Shown: positions 15,853-25,941, numbered from the stretch's first letter. The stretch is 64,000 nt of DNA from CAWATZ01 sp963784995 (GCA_963784995.1 CAWATZ010000004.1:434001-498000), one strand, 5' to 3'. Made by a program: numbers and translations. The notes: generated from the letters alone by a model not told the origin.

Positions 15853-18018
15853 TTACTTGCCTGGCTGGTTGCCAAACGGGTTCCCGCTTTTGTTATCGGC
15901 ACCCTTCTTGTTTTTATCCTCGACCTCCTTGACCCGGTCCCGCCAATCCTGTAACTGCTTCTGGCGGACATCGTTCTTCTCGTCGCTGTAACTGTCGCGT
16001 GCCAGCAGCTTGCCGTTGGAGGAGAAGATCACCACCTGGGTCGTGGTCCGCTCGCGCACCGGCTTGGGAGCGGCGTTCTTGTATTCGTGGTCCGGCCCAT
16101 CGAAATCGACCAGGATGGCCTCGTTCCGGGAATCGCCAAAGTGGACCTCGACGCCGGAGAACTTCTGCCGGCCCTTCTCGGTCTGGGGAATGTCGAAATC
16201 GTCCAGGGAGTAGTTCCAGACGGGCACCTTGACGCGAACCGTCCGACCGATGAATTCGCCGCGGGTCACCGGCAAACGCTCGGCGACGGCCCACTCCCCA
16301 AGGAAAGCCCTGACCGGACTGTCGATGGATTCCACCCAGCGATGGATCTGGAAGGCCACCTGATCTCGGCCCAGCAGCAACCTGTCGTTGAGGCCCTTGT
16401 AGTTGCTCTTGCCTTCCACGTCCTTCTGGTCCACGGCATAGTAAACCATCTCGGGCGGCACCACGACCTTTTGCGGGATCACGTACCACGCCTCGGAAAC
16501 CAGTTCCTTGCGCTCGGCGTATTCGGGGCTGGCCACGTCGTTTTTGCGGCCAAAGTTGGGATTGGCGAGCCGGACCTGCATGCGATACTCGTAAATGGTG
16601 CCCGGCTTGATGGTCACGTCAATCACCCGGATCAGGCAGTGCGTCTGCGGGTTCGTACCCTGTGGGGGCGCGTTGGGGTCACTGCCCGGCGGCATTGCGG
16701 CCGGCCGGCCGCCGGGATACTGTCGAGTCCGGGGGGTCCCGCCCATCGGTTGGTCCCCGGGCCCGGTCGTCGCGTTGGCTTCTCCCTGGAAAATGTCGAG
16801 GCTGCCGGGTTGGAACTCCAGCGGCTTGGCTGGGGGCGGCGTCTTGTCGCGTGCGGCCTTGGCGATCTCGTCCAGGGTGCTTTGGATGTTCTTCAGCTTG
16901 GTCTCGATCGCGGGATACTGGTTTTTCCGCGCCTGGACCAGTTGCGGCATCACCAGGCCCACGACGCTGACGGACTGGACCTCCGGACTATCCGGCTCAA
17001 ACCGCTTGCCGGTGGCGAACAGGTAGGGTTTGTAGTCGTCTCTCAGATTGACGTCGGTCCAGCCATCGTTCGTGGTCGAGAGCGGCTTGCCCGCCGCGTC
17101 CACAACGCGGCGCTGCAACCGCACTCCCAGAAAGCGGAACGCGGGCAGCGGCTGACCCGCGTCATCCATTTCCGTGGCCGCCTCCGAGAGAACGGCGTCG
17201 CAGGTGGGCAAGCGGAGTTTGGTCTTGAACTCCTCCAGCTGTTTCCTGAGCGGGAAGGAAGCCACAATCTTGGCCATGGGCAGCGGCCGGGTGGTGGTGG
17301 CCAGCTTCCGGCCCGTGGTCCCGGTGGTCCCCGCGGCCCCGCCGGGGGAATTCTCCAGGTCGGTCAGAGAGACATAATTCCCCTTGTAGGTCGTCCGACC
17401 CTCCGACGCAGTTTGCTGGCCTGGGGCCTGGAGGCCGCGGCCAGGGGAGGGCTGTGTCATCCCGCCCCGGCCGCCTTTTCCGGTCCGCGCCACTTGCTGC
17501 ATTTTCTGGCCGTCCTGAGCATTGGTGCCGCTGACATTCTGCAGGACGAGCACTTTCTCATTGTCCGGGGTAAAGATGTAGGTCTGGATCTGACCCAGCA
17601 TCGCAATGGCCAGGCCCCCGTCCGGCAACTCCAGGAGCGGCTGCCGCCGGCTGCTGTCGGATTGCAGCGGCACGTCAAACAGCTGCTTCACCAGGTACTT
17701 GGTCGGGTCCTCCACCCGGAAGTTGCTCAGCTTGGGCAGTTCCGGCTTCGGACTGGGGTTGGGCTTGTCGTCGGGCCGGGTGGGGGTGTTCGACGCCAGC
17801 AGCCGATCGACCGTCTCGGCTTCCTTTTTCAGGTCCTCGGCGTTCTTGCCGGGCGTGGTCAGCAGCCAGATGCCGCCTCCCGGCAACAGCAGCGACGTGA
17901 TCAGCAGAAGCAGGGCAATCGTACAGGTGCTGATCAGGGCGATCTTGTCGCCGTGCTGCAGAAAGACCTCTTTCCAGTTGAGGTTCTTCAACGCATTGAG
18001 ATTCAACTTCAGCGCCAT
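15853..18018 (-). CDS. Membrane-anchored protein of a type IV pilus-like operon
   Basis: A 721-residue protein. Residues 1-25 are cytoplasmic, 26-47 (KIALISTCTIALLLLITSLL) form one membrane helix, and the rest faces the periplasm. I do not recognise a named domain. The topology and position after a PilM-like gene match those of PilN/PilO/PilP inner-membrane proteins, much enlarged. The region from about 110 to 330 and 400-480 is shared with the 398-residue paralogue downstream. Proline/glycine-rich linkers (GGRGGMTQPSPGRG; PGGRPAAMPPGSDPNAPPQG) separate the modules. The C-terminal 200 residues (VPVWNYSLDDFDIPQTEKG onwards) are unique to this copy. Genes in the operon are spaced by 65-130 bases. 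Confidence 0.7.
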   Translation of the reverse strand: MALKLNLNALKNLNWKEVFLQHGDKIALISTCTIALLLLITSLLLPGGGIWLLTTPGKNAEDLKKEAETVDRLLASNTPTRPDDKPNPSPKPELPKLSNFRVEDPTKYLVKQLFDVPLQSDSSRRQPLLELPDGGLAIAMLGQIQTYIFTPDNEKVLVLQNVSGTNAQDGQKMQQVARTGKGGRGGMTQPSPGRGLQAPGQQTASEGRTTYKGNYVSLTDLENSPGGAAGTTGTTGRKLATTTRPLPMAKIVASFPLRKQLEEFKTKLRLPTCDAVLSEAATEMDDAGQPLPAFRFLGVRLQRRVVDAAGKPLSTTNDGWTDVNLRDDYKPYLFATGKRFEPDSPEVQSVSVVGLVMPQLVQARKNQYPAIETKLKNIQSTLDEIAKAARDKTPPPAKPLEFQPGSLDIFQGEANATTGPGDQPMGGTPRTRQYPGGRPAAMPPGSDPNAPPQGTNPQTHCLIRVIDVTIKPGTIYEYRMQVRLANPNFGRKNDVASPEYAERKELVSEAWYVIPQKVVVPPEMVYYAVDQKDVEGKSNYKGLNDRLLLGRDQVAFQIHRWVESIDSPVRAFLGEWAVAERLPVTRGEFIGRTVRVKVPVWNYSLDDFDIPQTEKGRQKFSGVEVHFGDSRNEAILVDFDGPDHEYKNAAPKPVRERTTTQVVIFSSNGKLLARDSYSDEKNDVRQKQLQDWRDRVKEVEDKNKKGADNKSGNPFGNQPGK

Positions 18019-18083
18019 GATCTGATCCTTTGTCAGTCTGCCCGATCGCGGGGCGGTCCGTGGGAAAGTTCCTTGTCAGGGTC

Positions 18084-20039
18084 TCAGTTCTTCGGCGGTT
18101 GCGGCGGTTTGGGCAGGCCCGGTCCGAGCGGTGGGTTCGGGTTCGGCCTGGTGGTGGGAGCCGGCTGGCTCTTCTCGTGATACCGTTCGTAAAGCGACGC
18201 CACCCCGTAGATGCACAGCTCGACCAGGGTGGAATCGCTTTCGGCCGCGGGATTCACTTGCGGAGCGCCAACGCCGGGTTGGCCAAAGCCGGGCATGGGC
18301 GGCCCCATGGGCATCGGTCTGCCCCCCTTGCCGCCGCGCCCGCCTCTCCGGGGAGGACCGACCGGTCCAGGACCAGGGCCGGGCCCCGGACCCGGCCTGC
18401 CGGGGTCGTTGGCGACCGCCTCACCCTGAGGCTGAACGCCACGCAGGTGATGCAGCCTGCAGCTGGGTGATCTGGAAACGCAGCAGGGAAGTCGTCAGGT
18501 TGGTCAGCACGTCGTGAATGTGATCCTGCTCCAGCACCAGCACGATCCCGATCGGCAACTGCCGGGACTGCTCGCCAACGTACAGATACCGGGGCCGGAC
18601 CAGCCCGTTCCGCTCGGTGACTGGATTGAGGACCTCCTGGCCCCCGAGCCCCGTCCCGCCCGACGGCGGAAATCCGCCCATCGCGCCAGCGGGACCACCC
18701 GACGGCATCCCACCCGCACCAGCGGGACCGCCCATCGGCATCCCGCCCGCACCAGCGGCGCCAGCCGGTGGGACCACGGGCGCGGCACCCGGCATGCCAG
18801 GCAGGTTCGCTCCGAGAGGGGGCTGCCCGGACGAACGCGGGGGGAGAAAATGCTTGTTCCCATACAGCATCGGCTGGATGGCCGTGCGGTGCGAATGGAC
18901 CGCGATGCGGATCTCGTCGATCCGACGAACCGGACAGTTGGCCCAGTCGTAGACCTGCTCCACCGTGAACGGCTTGGTGGGATCGATGTTGTCCAGCAAC
19001 CGGACTTCCTTGTTGAATTCGGTAGAGGCGCCGGGTCCCGGGGCTCCCCCTTGATCTCCAGCTGGTACGGCTCCACGCCTGGCTGCTTCAGGTCGAACAG
19101 GATGCCGCCCTGGGGACTGGCCAGGGCCAGGGTCCGCCTGGCGGGATCGACGTTCTTGATGGTCCCCTTGCTGCTGACGTAGGTCTTGCCGGAGTTCTGC
19201 TCGAACAGCAGATCCAGTTCCCAGGTGTTGTTGCGGAAGCGGCGATGCGCGATGACGCCGTCCTTCTTGACGTCCTTGGGATCGATCGGGACTTCCTTCA
19301 TGGTGGCCAGGTCATGAAGGGTCTTGGCGATGGCATTGATGATCTCGCGCTTCACCCAGTAGTCTTCCTGGGCCAGCCAGGCCTCTTCCAGGGTTGGAAC
19401 CTCCTCAAACAGGGTCCTGGGGGTCTTGTTCGCGTCTGCCTGCCCTCCTGGCTGTCCCTGGGGGAAGTTTCGGCCTGGGAGGTTGCCGCCGTCCGCCACC
19501 TGGGTCGTTCCCAGCGGCGGCACCATCATGCGATCAAACCCCGCCCGGCCGCCCTTGAAATCGACGGGCTTGTCCACGGCCACTTTCTGATACAGTTCCT
19601 CAAACTGCTTTGCGTAGAGTCCCATCTTGAACGCACGGAGGGCCGTGTTCAGATGGGTTTTGTCCTCAGACACCCGTTCCATCCAGTTCTTGAACGTGGT
19701 CGAGGCGTTCCATTGCTCCTGGAAGTCGAACTGGTCATACCGCGGCCAGGTAATCAGGTCCTTCTGATAGGACCAGGCCTCCTTCCACACCTTGTCCTTG
19801 TGAGCGGAATGCCAGTCGCGATACGTCTCCCAGGGTGGGATGAAGGTCGCTGGATTGACCGCCGCTCCAGGGGCTTTGTAGTTCGACAGGAGCTTCTGGG
19901 ACTTTTCAAAATCCTTTTGCTTGTCGCCTTCCGACGAGCCGAACAGCAGCGTGCTAAAGCCGATGCTCAGGACCAGCAGAAAAGCACCCACCAGGACCCA
20001 GAAGTGATGCTTGATCAGCAGTTCCTTGTCAATCTTCAT
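18084..20039 (-). pseudogene. Membrane-anchored pilus-operon protein, two frameshifts
   Basis: Restored, this is a 651-residue protein with a short cytoplasmic start (MKIDKELLIKHHF) and one membrane helix at residues 14-33 (WVLVGAFLLVLSIGFSTLLF). A periplasmic part with coiled-coil character (KDFEKSQKLLSNYKAPGAA onwards) and Gly/Pro-rich linkers follows. A base is missing in a G-run at about 19050, after YQLEIKG, and the frame continues as STEFNKEVRLLDNIDPTKPF. A second shift near 18455 leads into a C-terminal tail STLVELCIYGVASLYERYHE. The conserved piece near residues 500-560 (VLEQDHIHDVLTNLTTSLLRF) suggests a helical core. It is probably functionally akin to PilO-type scaffold proteins, by position only. 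Confidence 0.62.
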
Positions 20040-20106
20040 GTCTGCTCATCCCCACTCAGGAGAGGTCTCAATTAAACCCTGATTTCTCGAAGACAATCGC
20101 CATTTC

Positions 20107-20255
20107 TTTCTCCCCTCTCCTCGCTGGGAGAGGGGTTGGGGGTGAGGGGTTTCTTCTGATTTATCGTTTCGCGCTCACCCGATTAAGCGCGAAACGATGA
20201 ATCAAAACCACACCCCTCACCCCCCGACCCCTCTCCCACAAGGGGAGAGGGGAGG
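20107..20255. repeat. Nested inverted repeat of the GGGAGAGGGG type
   Basis: Outer arms CTCCCCTCTCCTCGCTGGGA... and their mirror near 20210-20255 enclose an inner palindrome (ATCGTTTCGCGCT with AGCGCGAAACGAT, 20163-20196). The outer arms belong to the widespread pyrimidine-rich repeat with the core GAGAGGGGTTGGGGGTGAGGGG found between genes in many bacteria. It separates the PilM-like gene from the next gene of the operon. Confidence 0.75.
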
Positions 20256-20259
20256 TTTG

Positions 20260-22936
20260 CTACGGCATTGGTCGTGGAGCACCGCCAGGGCCAGGAGCCC
20301 CAGGGGGCATGGCGGGACCCCCGGGACCAAGAGGAGGACCTCCGGACATGCCGGGCAGGCTGGTCCCCGGTGGCGGCGTTTTCGACGCCAGGTCGGACAG
20401 AGGTTCCTTCCACACAAACAGGATCACGAACTCGGTGCGCAGGTGGCCCCCGTCCTTGACCGCCGGCTCGGGGGGAGGATCTTTCTGGCCGGGCTGGCCA
20501 AAACCGAACGGCCCGGCCTGCCTGCTGGCTCCGGAATCCACGGAGGAGATGGGCTTCCAGGTGTCGCGCCCGGATGCTCCTGTCAGGCCGCCACTGCCGA
20601 GCATCCCACCGCGGGGTCCTCCCAGACCTTTCCCCGTTGGCATCTGCATGCCAGGCGGCGCTGCCGGGCTTCCAGGCTGACCGGCGCCAGCGCCGCCTGA
20701 AACAAGCGCGTCGAGGACGCTGTTGTTGATCAGCACGAAATTCCCGGTATCGCCGCGATTCAGCGTCTTCTCTTTGTAGAGAACGACGTGGCTGACGTTG
20801 TTAATCACCGCCCTCATTTCCGGGGGCACTTTCGAGTTGTCCGGCTCCGCTGGCTTCTTTCCAGGATCAGGAACGCCGCCCGGACCAGGAGTGCCCGGGC
20901 CAGGTGTGCCAGGACCGGGTTTGCCGCCGGGGCCAGGGGTCCCAGGGCCCGGCATTCCCGGCACCGGGTTCTGGCCGCCTGGGCCCCCAGGTCCGGCATG
21001 GGGCGGTTTGACGTCGGGCATGCCAAGGCGGACCAGGTTCGCGGCAAAGGTGTCGAAGACGAAGCTGCTCGCCTGGTTGTGGAACGTGTAGCCGCGAATC
21101 TCGATCACCCAGCCCTTGCCCGTCGGCGCTAAACGCTCCTGCCAGCTGGGCTTGATCGTTCCCTCCCTGGGCCTGGCCTTCAGCCAGAATTCCTGCAAGT
21201 TGTCGGAGTAGCGGGAATCGACGTGTTCGACGTTGATCTGGATCAGGTCGTCGATGCCCGGAGGCAGTTCCTCGGCTTGCTCCACTCGGGGGGCCATCGG
21301 TTGGCCCGGCTGTCCGCCCTTGGGGATTGCCGGGGGGACCGCTGCCTGGGGCCGCTTACGGGTCTTGTACTCCTTGAAGGCTTTCTCGCCGGTCATGGGG
21401 TTGATTCGCTTGTTGCCGCTGCTGTCTTCCTTGAGCACGCTGAGGAAGTAGCGCTTCCGCGCTGCCTCGTTGGGCAGGTTTGTGCCGTCGGGTTGCGGGA
21501 TCGCTTCGCTGACGAAGCGCATCAGGGCCAGCCAGTCGAGATACTCGTTCTGGCCGGAGACGATGCTATCGACGCTCCGCTTTTCCTCCAGGGCGGCGTT
21601 CCTGGCTGTGTCGAAAGTTTCTTGTTCTTGTCGGCCTTCGTCGGCACGTTTTGACCTGGGCCTCGGCGGCGATGACGTCGGGATGGGCGAAGGCTCGGTA
21701 GGCCAGACCGGCCCCGGCCAGCATCGAGGCCAGGCCGATCAGCAGGGCGGCCGCCGAGGCGGCCGCCCACGGCTTCTTGGCGCGGATCAGGCGTTCGGTG
21801 CGGATCTCGGGCGGCAGCAGGTTGGTCAGCAGCCGGGTGCGCTTCAGTCCTTGCAGGGCCAGACCGTAGGCCACGGCAAAGGTCAAGACGTTCTCGGTGA
21901 ACACCTGTGAGGCCACGACCGTCTCGCCGGTCAGCCGTTGCATCTTCTGCAGCTTTTGCACCCGCAGCTGCAGCTTCTCTTCCAGGAACCGCTGCAGGCC
22001 CGGCAGGCGGAAGGCATTGCCCAGGCCGACCACGAAGGCGATCTGGGCGTCCCGGTGGGTGTTGGTGAAATAGCCCAGCGAGCGCTGCACCTCGCCGACG
22101 AAGTCGTTGAGGACCGGCTTGAGGGCCGACAGGATCTTCTTGAGGTCCGGCGACTTGGTGGCGTTGCGTTTCAGGTGCTCGGCCTTGGCGAAGGTCAGTT
22201 TCAGGTCCTTGGACAGGGCCCGGGTGAAGTGGTTGCCGCCGATGGGGATCGGCCGCTGCCAGATGATGCGGTTGCCGTCGGTGATGACCAGGTTGCTGCT
22301 GTCGGTGCCCAGGTCGAGGACGACCACGCAGCCGCTCTCCTCCTCGGAGGGCGCTTCCTCGCCCTCGGTCGGGGGCTTGATCAGGGTGTCCTTCTTGAGC
22401 AGGTCGTAGGACGCATAGTTGCACAGGGCCAGAGGCGCCATCTGGATGATGTGAACTTCGACAGCGACGTCCTTGAAGTGCTGCAGGTAGCGATTGATCA
22501 TGTCGCGCTTCATGGCGAACAGGCCAATCTCCGTATCCATGGCGAAGCCGTCGGTGACGGTGCCGCTGCCGATCTTCTGGTAGTCCCAGACGACCTCGTC
22601 GAGGTTGAAGGGGATCTGCTGCTTGGCCTCGAAGCGGACGATGTCGGTGATCTTCTTTTCCTCGACCGGCGGCAGCTTGACAAAGCGTGCCAGGCCGGCC
22701 TGGCCGGGAACACTGATGCAGACCACGTCGCCGCCGAGATTGTTCCGGGACTTGAACCCCTCCAGGGCATCGCGGATCAGCTGGTCGGGCTCGGCGTCCG
22801 GCTGAGACAGGATCTTGGGATACTCGACGTAGTCGAAGGCGGTGGCCGTCAGCTCACCGTTGATTTCTTGCAAGCGGACTGCCTTGAGGGCGCACTGACC
22901 CAGATCAATTCCCCAGACACCTGGTTGAGGTTTCAT
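20260..22936 (-). pseudogene. pilM: PilM-like ATPase fused to a membrane/periplasmic region, two frameshifts
   Basis: The first 370 residues are a PilM-type actin-fold protein, which in type IV pilus machines forms the cytoplasmic ring that binds PilN. GIDLGQCALKAVRL, VVLDLGTDSSNLVITDG, GGNHFTRAL and FVVGLGNAFRLPGLQRFLEE mark the nucleotide-binding loops. Unlike normal PilM (about 350 residues), it continues with a membrane helix at about 420-445 (ALLIGLASMLAGAGLAYRAF) and a long periplasmic part, 892 residues in all. That part has a collagen-like Gly-Pro tract at about 620-680. Two bases are missing, at about 21643 and 21618; the protein then continues ETFDTARNAALEEKRSV. AGGAG precedes the ATG at 22936. 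It is the first gene of the pilus-like operon. Confidence 0.72.
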
Positions 22937-22954
22937 CACGGCATTTCTCCTGGT

Positions 22955-23000
22955 AGGACGGCCTTCCCAGGCCGTCCGGACGGCCTGGGAAGGCCGTCCT
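22955..23000. repeat. Perfect 46-base palindrome
   Basis: AGGACGGCCTTCCCAGGCCGTCC at 22955-22977 is followed directly by its exact reverse complement, with no loop. It lies 19 bases upstream of the PilM-like start codon, directly before the ribosome-binding site, so it would sit in the leader of the mRNA. Confidence 0.85.
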
Positions 23001-23152
23001 GCTGTGGGGATCACTGCGGGAACGCTGTCTTGTTGTGTTACGGTATCATGGGCAGAGTGCCACTGTCAACGGTCCGGTGGCGCTGTTTCCTTTACGAAGG
23101 AAAACACCCGAACGGCTCATTCGTTGGCGAAGAATTTGCTGGAGAGGGTGAG

Positions 23153-23290
23153 TTCACGACCCCTGCCGGCTTGCCCGGCAGGTGAAGCAGGTCATTGGCT
23201 AGAAAGGAAACAAGAAAAAAGTTGTTGTGGTCCCTCCTTTCTAGCCAATGACCTGCTTCACCTGCCGGGCAAGCCGGCAGGGGTCGTGAA
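23153..23290. repeat. 138-base fold-back element, copy 1
   Basis: The left arm begins TTCACGACCCCTGCCGGCTT at 23153 and runs through ATTGGCTAGAAAGGA; the right arm is its reverse complement ending at 23290. The arms are about 55 bases with an A-rich loop of about 27 bases. A second copy with nearly the same arms and a different loop is at 58410-58544. Arm conservation with loop divergence is the mark of a mobile or selected hairpin. Confidence 0.88.
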
Positions 23291-23390
23291 GAAAGCAAAA
23301 CGACCCGACCCGCGGGTCTGGCGGCATCGTGCCTTCCCCGCGGGTCGTGTGGGTCTGACGGGAACGGAAACCTTGGCTCCCGGGCCTGGA

Positions 23391-23969
23391 TCAGGCGTTG
23401 TCGCGTTTCTCGTCCACCAGGGTGCGGACCTTCTCGGCCAGCAGCGCGATGTCGAACGGCTTCTTGTAGATGTCGTTGAAGCCGTACTGCCCCAGCGACT
23501 CGGGGCTGGCCTCGTCTTCGCTGGCCAGGCCGATGATCAGCAGCGACTCGTCCTGCTGCCGGGCGCGCAGGGTCTTGGCGATCTGCATGCCCTCGGTCCG
23601 GCCCATGGCCAGGTCGATGATGATGGTGTCGGGATGGAAGCTCTCGGCCTGCATCCCGGCATCGAAGCCGCTGGGGGCGTACTGGTACTTGTAGTCGTCG
23701 TCCTCGGGCAGCAGTTCCTTGATGCGATCGATGAACAGCTGCTCGGCGCCGACGATGAGGATCTTGTGCCATCCCTCCTCTTCGAGTTCGCCAAGGGGCA
23801 TGTGATGCTCCTTGAGGAAGCGAATCAAATGTTCGCGGGGGATGCGCCGGTCCTGGCTGCCGGGGATGCGATACCCGCGCAGTCGGCCGGAATCGAACCA
23901 TTTACTCACCGTGCGCGGCGCGACCTTACAGATCTTCGCGACCTGGCCGGTGGTGAACACTTTTTTCAT
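23391..23969 (-). CDS. HTH (excisionase/MerR-like) protein with C-terminal receiver-like domain
   Basis: A 192-residue regulator with the DNA-binding domain first and the receiver last, the reverse of usual response regulators. Residues 4-52 (VFTTGQVAKICKVAPRTVSK, then RLRGYRIPGSQDRRIPREHL) are a winged helix of the excisionase/MerR type. Residues 68-190 have the receiver fold: IIIDLAMG gives the phosphate-accepting Asp119 and YKKPFD gives Lys170. The acidic pair that binds Mg2+ is missing (VGAEQ at 73-77), so phosphorylation is doubtful. The ATG at 23969 is chosen at the start of the HTH. The gene lies just upstream of the pilus-like operon in the same direction and may control it; that is inference. 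Confidence 0.8.
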   Translation of the reverse strand: MKKVFTTGQVAKICKVAPRTVSKWFDSGRLRGYRIPGSQDRRIPREHLIRFLKEHHMPLGELEEEGWHKILIVGAEQLFIDRIKELLPEDDDYKYQYAPSGFDAGMQAESFHPDTIIIDLAMGRTEGMQIAKTLRARQQDESLLIIGLASEDEASPESLGQYGFNDIYKKPFDIALLAEKVRTLVDEKRDNA

Positions 23970-24691
23970 GGCAGGCACACTCCATATTCTTGTTCAGCTG
24001 AGTCCGCTTCCGGACCGGCGGACGCGGGTGCGCGGTCCGGAAGCTCAAAGCCCATCCTGGTGACTCCACCTGGGGGTTCGAGGAAGAGACACCCTTCGGC
24101 GCATGCAGAGTCCAGAACAACCGCTCGTGCCAGGCCGTGAATCCCTCCTGGCCTGGCACCAGCCGATCTTTCCAGTAGGCGAGCCTACCGCAGGGACAGA
24201 CAAACAGGCGCCGCAGCGGACCACCCTTTGCGGTCCAACGAGCGGGTTCGTGGTGGTTGGTTTTGGTCTTCCACCTCGGCTGGTAGAATAAATCGGCAGT
24301 CCGGCCTTCCAGGCTGAGAAAAAAGGCCACACCTTGGTATGCTTCTGCCGATTTGCCCTCCTGTGTCCTTTTCGCTCCTTGCCCCGATTGCAGCAACCAC
24401 GGCAAACACTCTCGCCGGGTCGGCTGCATCGGAAGGTGGGTCAGCAGTCGCTGCGCTGGGAGTTGGAGATGCATCGGGTGCGCCGGCAAGGCTGCGGAAG
24501 TGCGTTGCCCGGCCGGGATCAGTCAGCGCGAGAAGAGGAGTTTTCCGCTCCTCGGTTGCCGCTGTTATTGTAGCGGCCTGGACAAGGGGTTGGTGCGGAT
24601 TTCCGAAGGCGGTTTGAAGGAAATGGTTGGTCCGCCCTCCTGTCCCGTGGGTCGCGCAGCGCACCCACGGGACAGGAGGGCGGACCAGCCT
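23970..24691. other. Region of 720 bases with one doubtful minus-strand frame
   Basis: An open minus-strand frame from 24489 to 23926 contains a plausible stretch (RRLFVCPCGRLAYWKDRLV, then FTAWHERLFWTLHAPKG) at about 24070-24210. It has a CxC pair, but it overlaps the start of the HTH-receiver gene and lacks a good start site. It may be a small unrecognised protein or chance. The fold-back repeat at 24625 is listed separately. Nothing else is evident. Confidence 0.3.
24625..24690. repeat. Fold-back repeat with GTGGGT-GCGC core
   Basis: GGTTGGTCCGCCCTCCTGTC (left arm) is mirrored at the right end up to 24690. The centre, CCCGTGGGT followed by GCGCAGCGCACCCACGGG, is almost identical to the centre of the repeat at 61167-61225. 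It lies directly downstream of the YdjY gene stop, where it could act as a terminator. Confidence 0.75.
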
Positions 24692-25543
24692 TTACTTCTT
24701 CTTTGGCAGGATTGGCTCGAAGACCACTTCCACGGGCGTGTCCAGCGGGGGAATCCGATCGGTGAAGGCGGTGTAGACGCGGTCCTCCAGCTTGGTGGGA
24801 CTGCGCACCGGCAGGTCGAGCATGGCGTCCTCCATGTTGCAGACACAGACCACGTCGCCGTGATTGGCCAGGTAAATCGGCGGCTTGCCCTTTTCCTCCG
24901 CCGGGATGAGCAGGCTGCCGCCAAAGACCCAGTCCTGCTCGAGGACCTTGTTGCCCTCCCGGCCGGACCGGAGCCACTGCTGGGCCGGCACGCTCATCTT
25001 CTTGCCGTCCTTCTCGTAGTTGAGGGTGATCTTGATCGGCGTGCCCGAGGCGGGGGTGTACTTGGGCTCGTACTTGACCGGAGAGCCGGGGACGGCTTTG
25101 GCGAGGAGCAGAGCGGTGTGCAGCACGGCGGCGTCGAAGTCACCGCTGAGGACGTACTCGTGTTCCTTGGTGAATTTGCGGCACAGCAGTCCTTCCAGCT
25201 GGCCATCACGCAGGCACACCTTGGTCTTGACGGTCACGCGCCGAGTTTCGCCCTGCACCTCAAAGAAGACGTTCTTGCCCAGTTCCTTGCGATTGACCGC
25301 CGGCTCCGGGGCCGGGGCCCGGGCGGCCACCTCGTTGCGCGACAGGAGGTAGAACAGCCCCGCCGCCCCCGCCAGACCCAGCACCACGGAGACCGCGGCC
25401 ATCCAGCCCACCAGCCGGCGGCGCTTCCGGTCCCAGGAAACCGGCTGGCGAAGGCCCGGCTCGAGCACCAGGTCTTCTTCCGAGATCGTCGGGGAACAAT
25501 CCTCATTCCAGTTCGAGCTGTTTCTCATGGCCTGACCCTGCAT
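24692..25543 (-). CDS. YdjY-domain membrane protein
   Basis: A 283-residue protein anchored by one membrane helix at about residues 46-67 (LVGWMAAVSVVLGLAGAAGL), with the rest outside. The periplasmic part has the features of planctomycete proteins annotated as YdjY domain: KVCLRDGQLEGLLCRKFTKE, YVLSGDFDAAVLHTALLLAK, VFGGSLLIPA and HGDVVCVCNMEDAMLDLP. The RKFTKEHE segment and the paired Cys in VCVCN are conserved in what I remember of the family, so a metal or disulphide role is possible. Function is not known. The start may also be the ATG at 25528 (MRNSSNWN); neither has a strong ribosome-binding site. Confidence 0.78.
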   Translation of the reverse strand: MQGQAMRNSSNWNEDCSPTISEEDLVLEPGLRQPVSWDRKRRRLVGWMAAVSVVLGLAGAAGLFYLLSRNEVAARAPAPEPAVNRKELGKNVFFEVQGETRRVTVKTKVCLRDGQLEGLLCRKFTKEHEYVLSGDFDAAVLHTALLLAKAVPGSPVKYEPKYTPASGTPIKITLNYEKDGKKMSVPAQQWLRSGREGNKVLEQDWVFGGSLLIPAEEKGKPPIYLANHGDVVCVCNMEDAMLDLPVRSPTKLEDRVYTAFTDRIPPLDTPVEVVFEPILPKKK

Positions 25544-25941
25544 GGGGTAGATGGAGTCTCCTACCGTCTCTCTTTTCCCATCCTAACAGGAGAGACGAAC
25601 TGGCGAAAGCAGAAACACTGGCGAATCGGTGGACAGCGGTGGCGATTTCTTGACCGCCCAGTTCCACCTGTGCCGGCCCTGCCGACCGCGAAGGATGCGG
25701 CGCGCGTGCGGCCGCGCTGAAACGGGAAAGCTCGGAAAACGCGGAAAGCCATTGCTCTCCCGCACGGAACTCACAACAATAAGAAAGTGAATCCCGCATC
25801 CGGAACGCGGAAGCCGGAGACCCTCTCAGGCCGGCATTGGTCCGTGAACCCGGAGCCTGCGGAACCACGGACCGACTGTTCTTTTCCGGGCAGTTTCTCC
25901 TTCCCGGCGGCCGCGGAACTCATAGACGGAGTGGCAAACTC
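25544..25941. other. Divergent intergenic region
   Basis: These 398 bases lie between the YdjY gene and the large acidic protein gene, which read away from each other. Promoters for both should be here. I see no convincing boxes, repeat or further gene. Confidence 0.35.

Larger units (their letters stand above)
22937..23390. other. Repeat-rich intergenic region before the pilus operon
   Basis: These 454 bases hold the 46-base palindrome and the 138-base fold-back element described separately. No gene is seen. The promoter of the pilus operon should lie here but I cannot point to clear boxes. Confidence 0.5.

Noticed and set aside
16087..18180. Plus-strand open frame of 697 codons opposite the anchored pilus-operon protein
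   Set aside because: Antisense shadow; the minus strand has a membrane helix, a paralogue and a normal composition.
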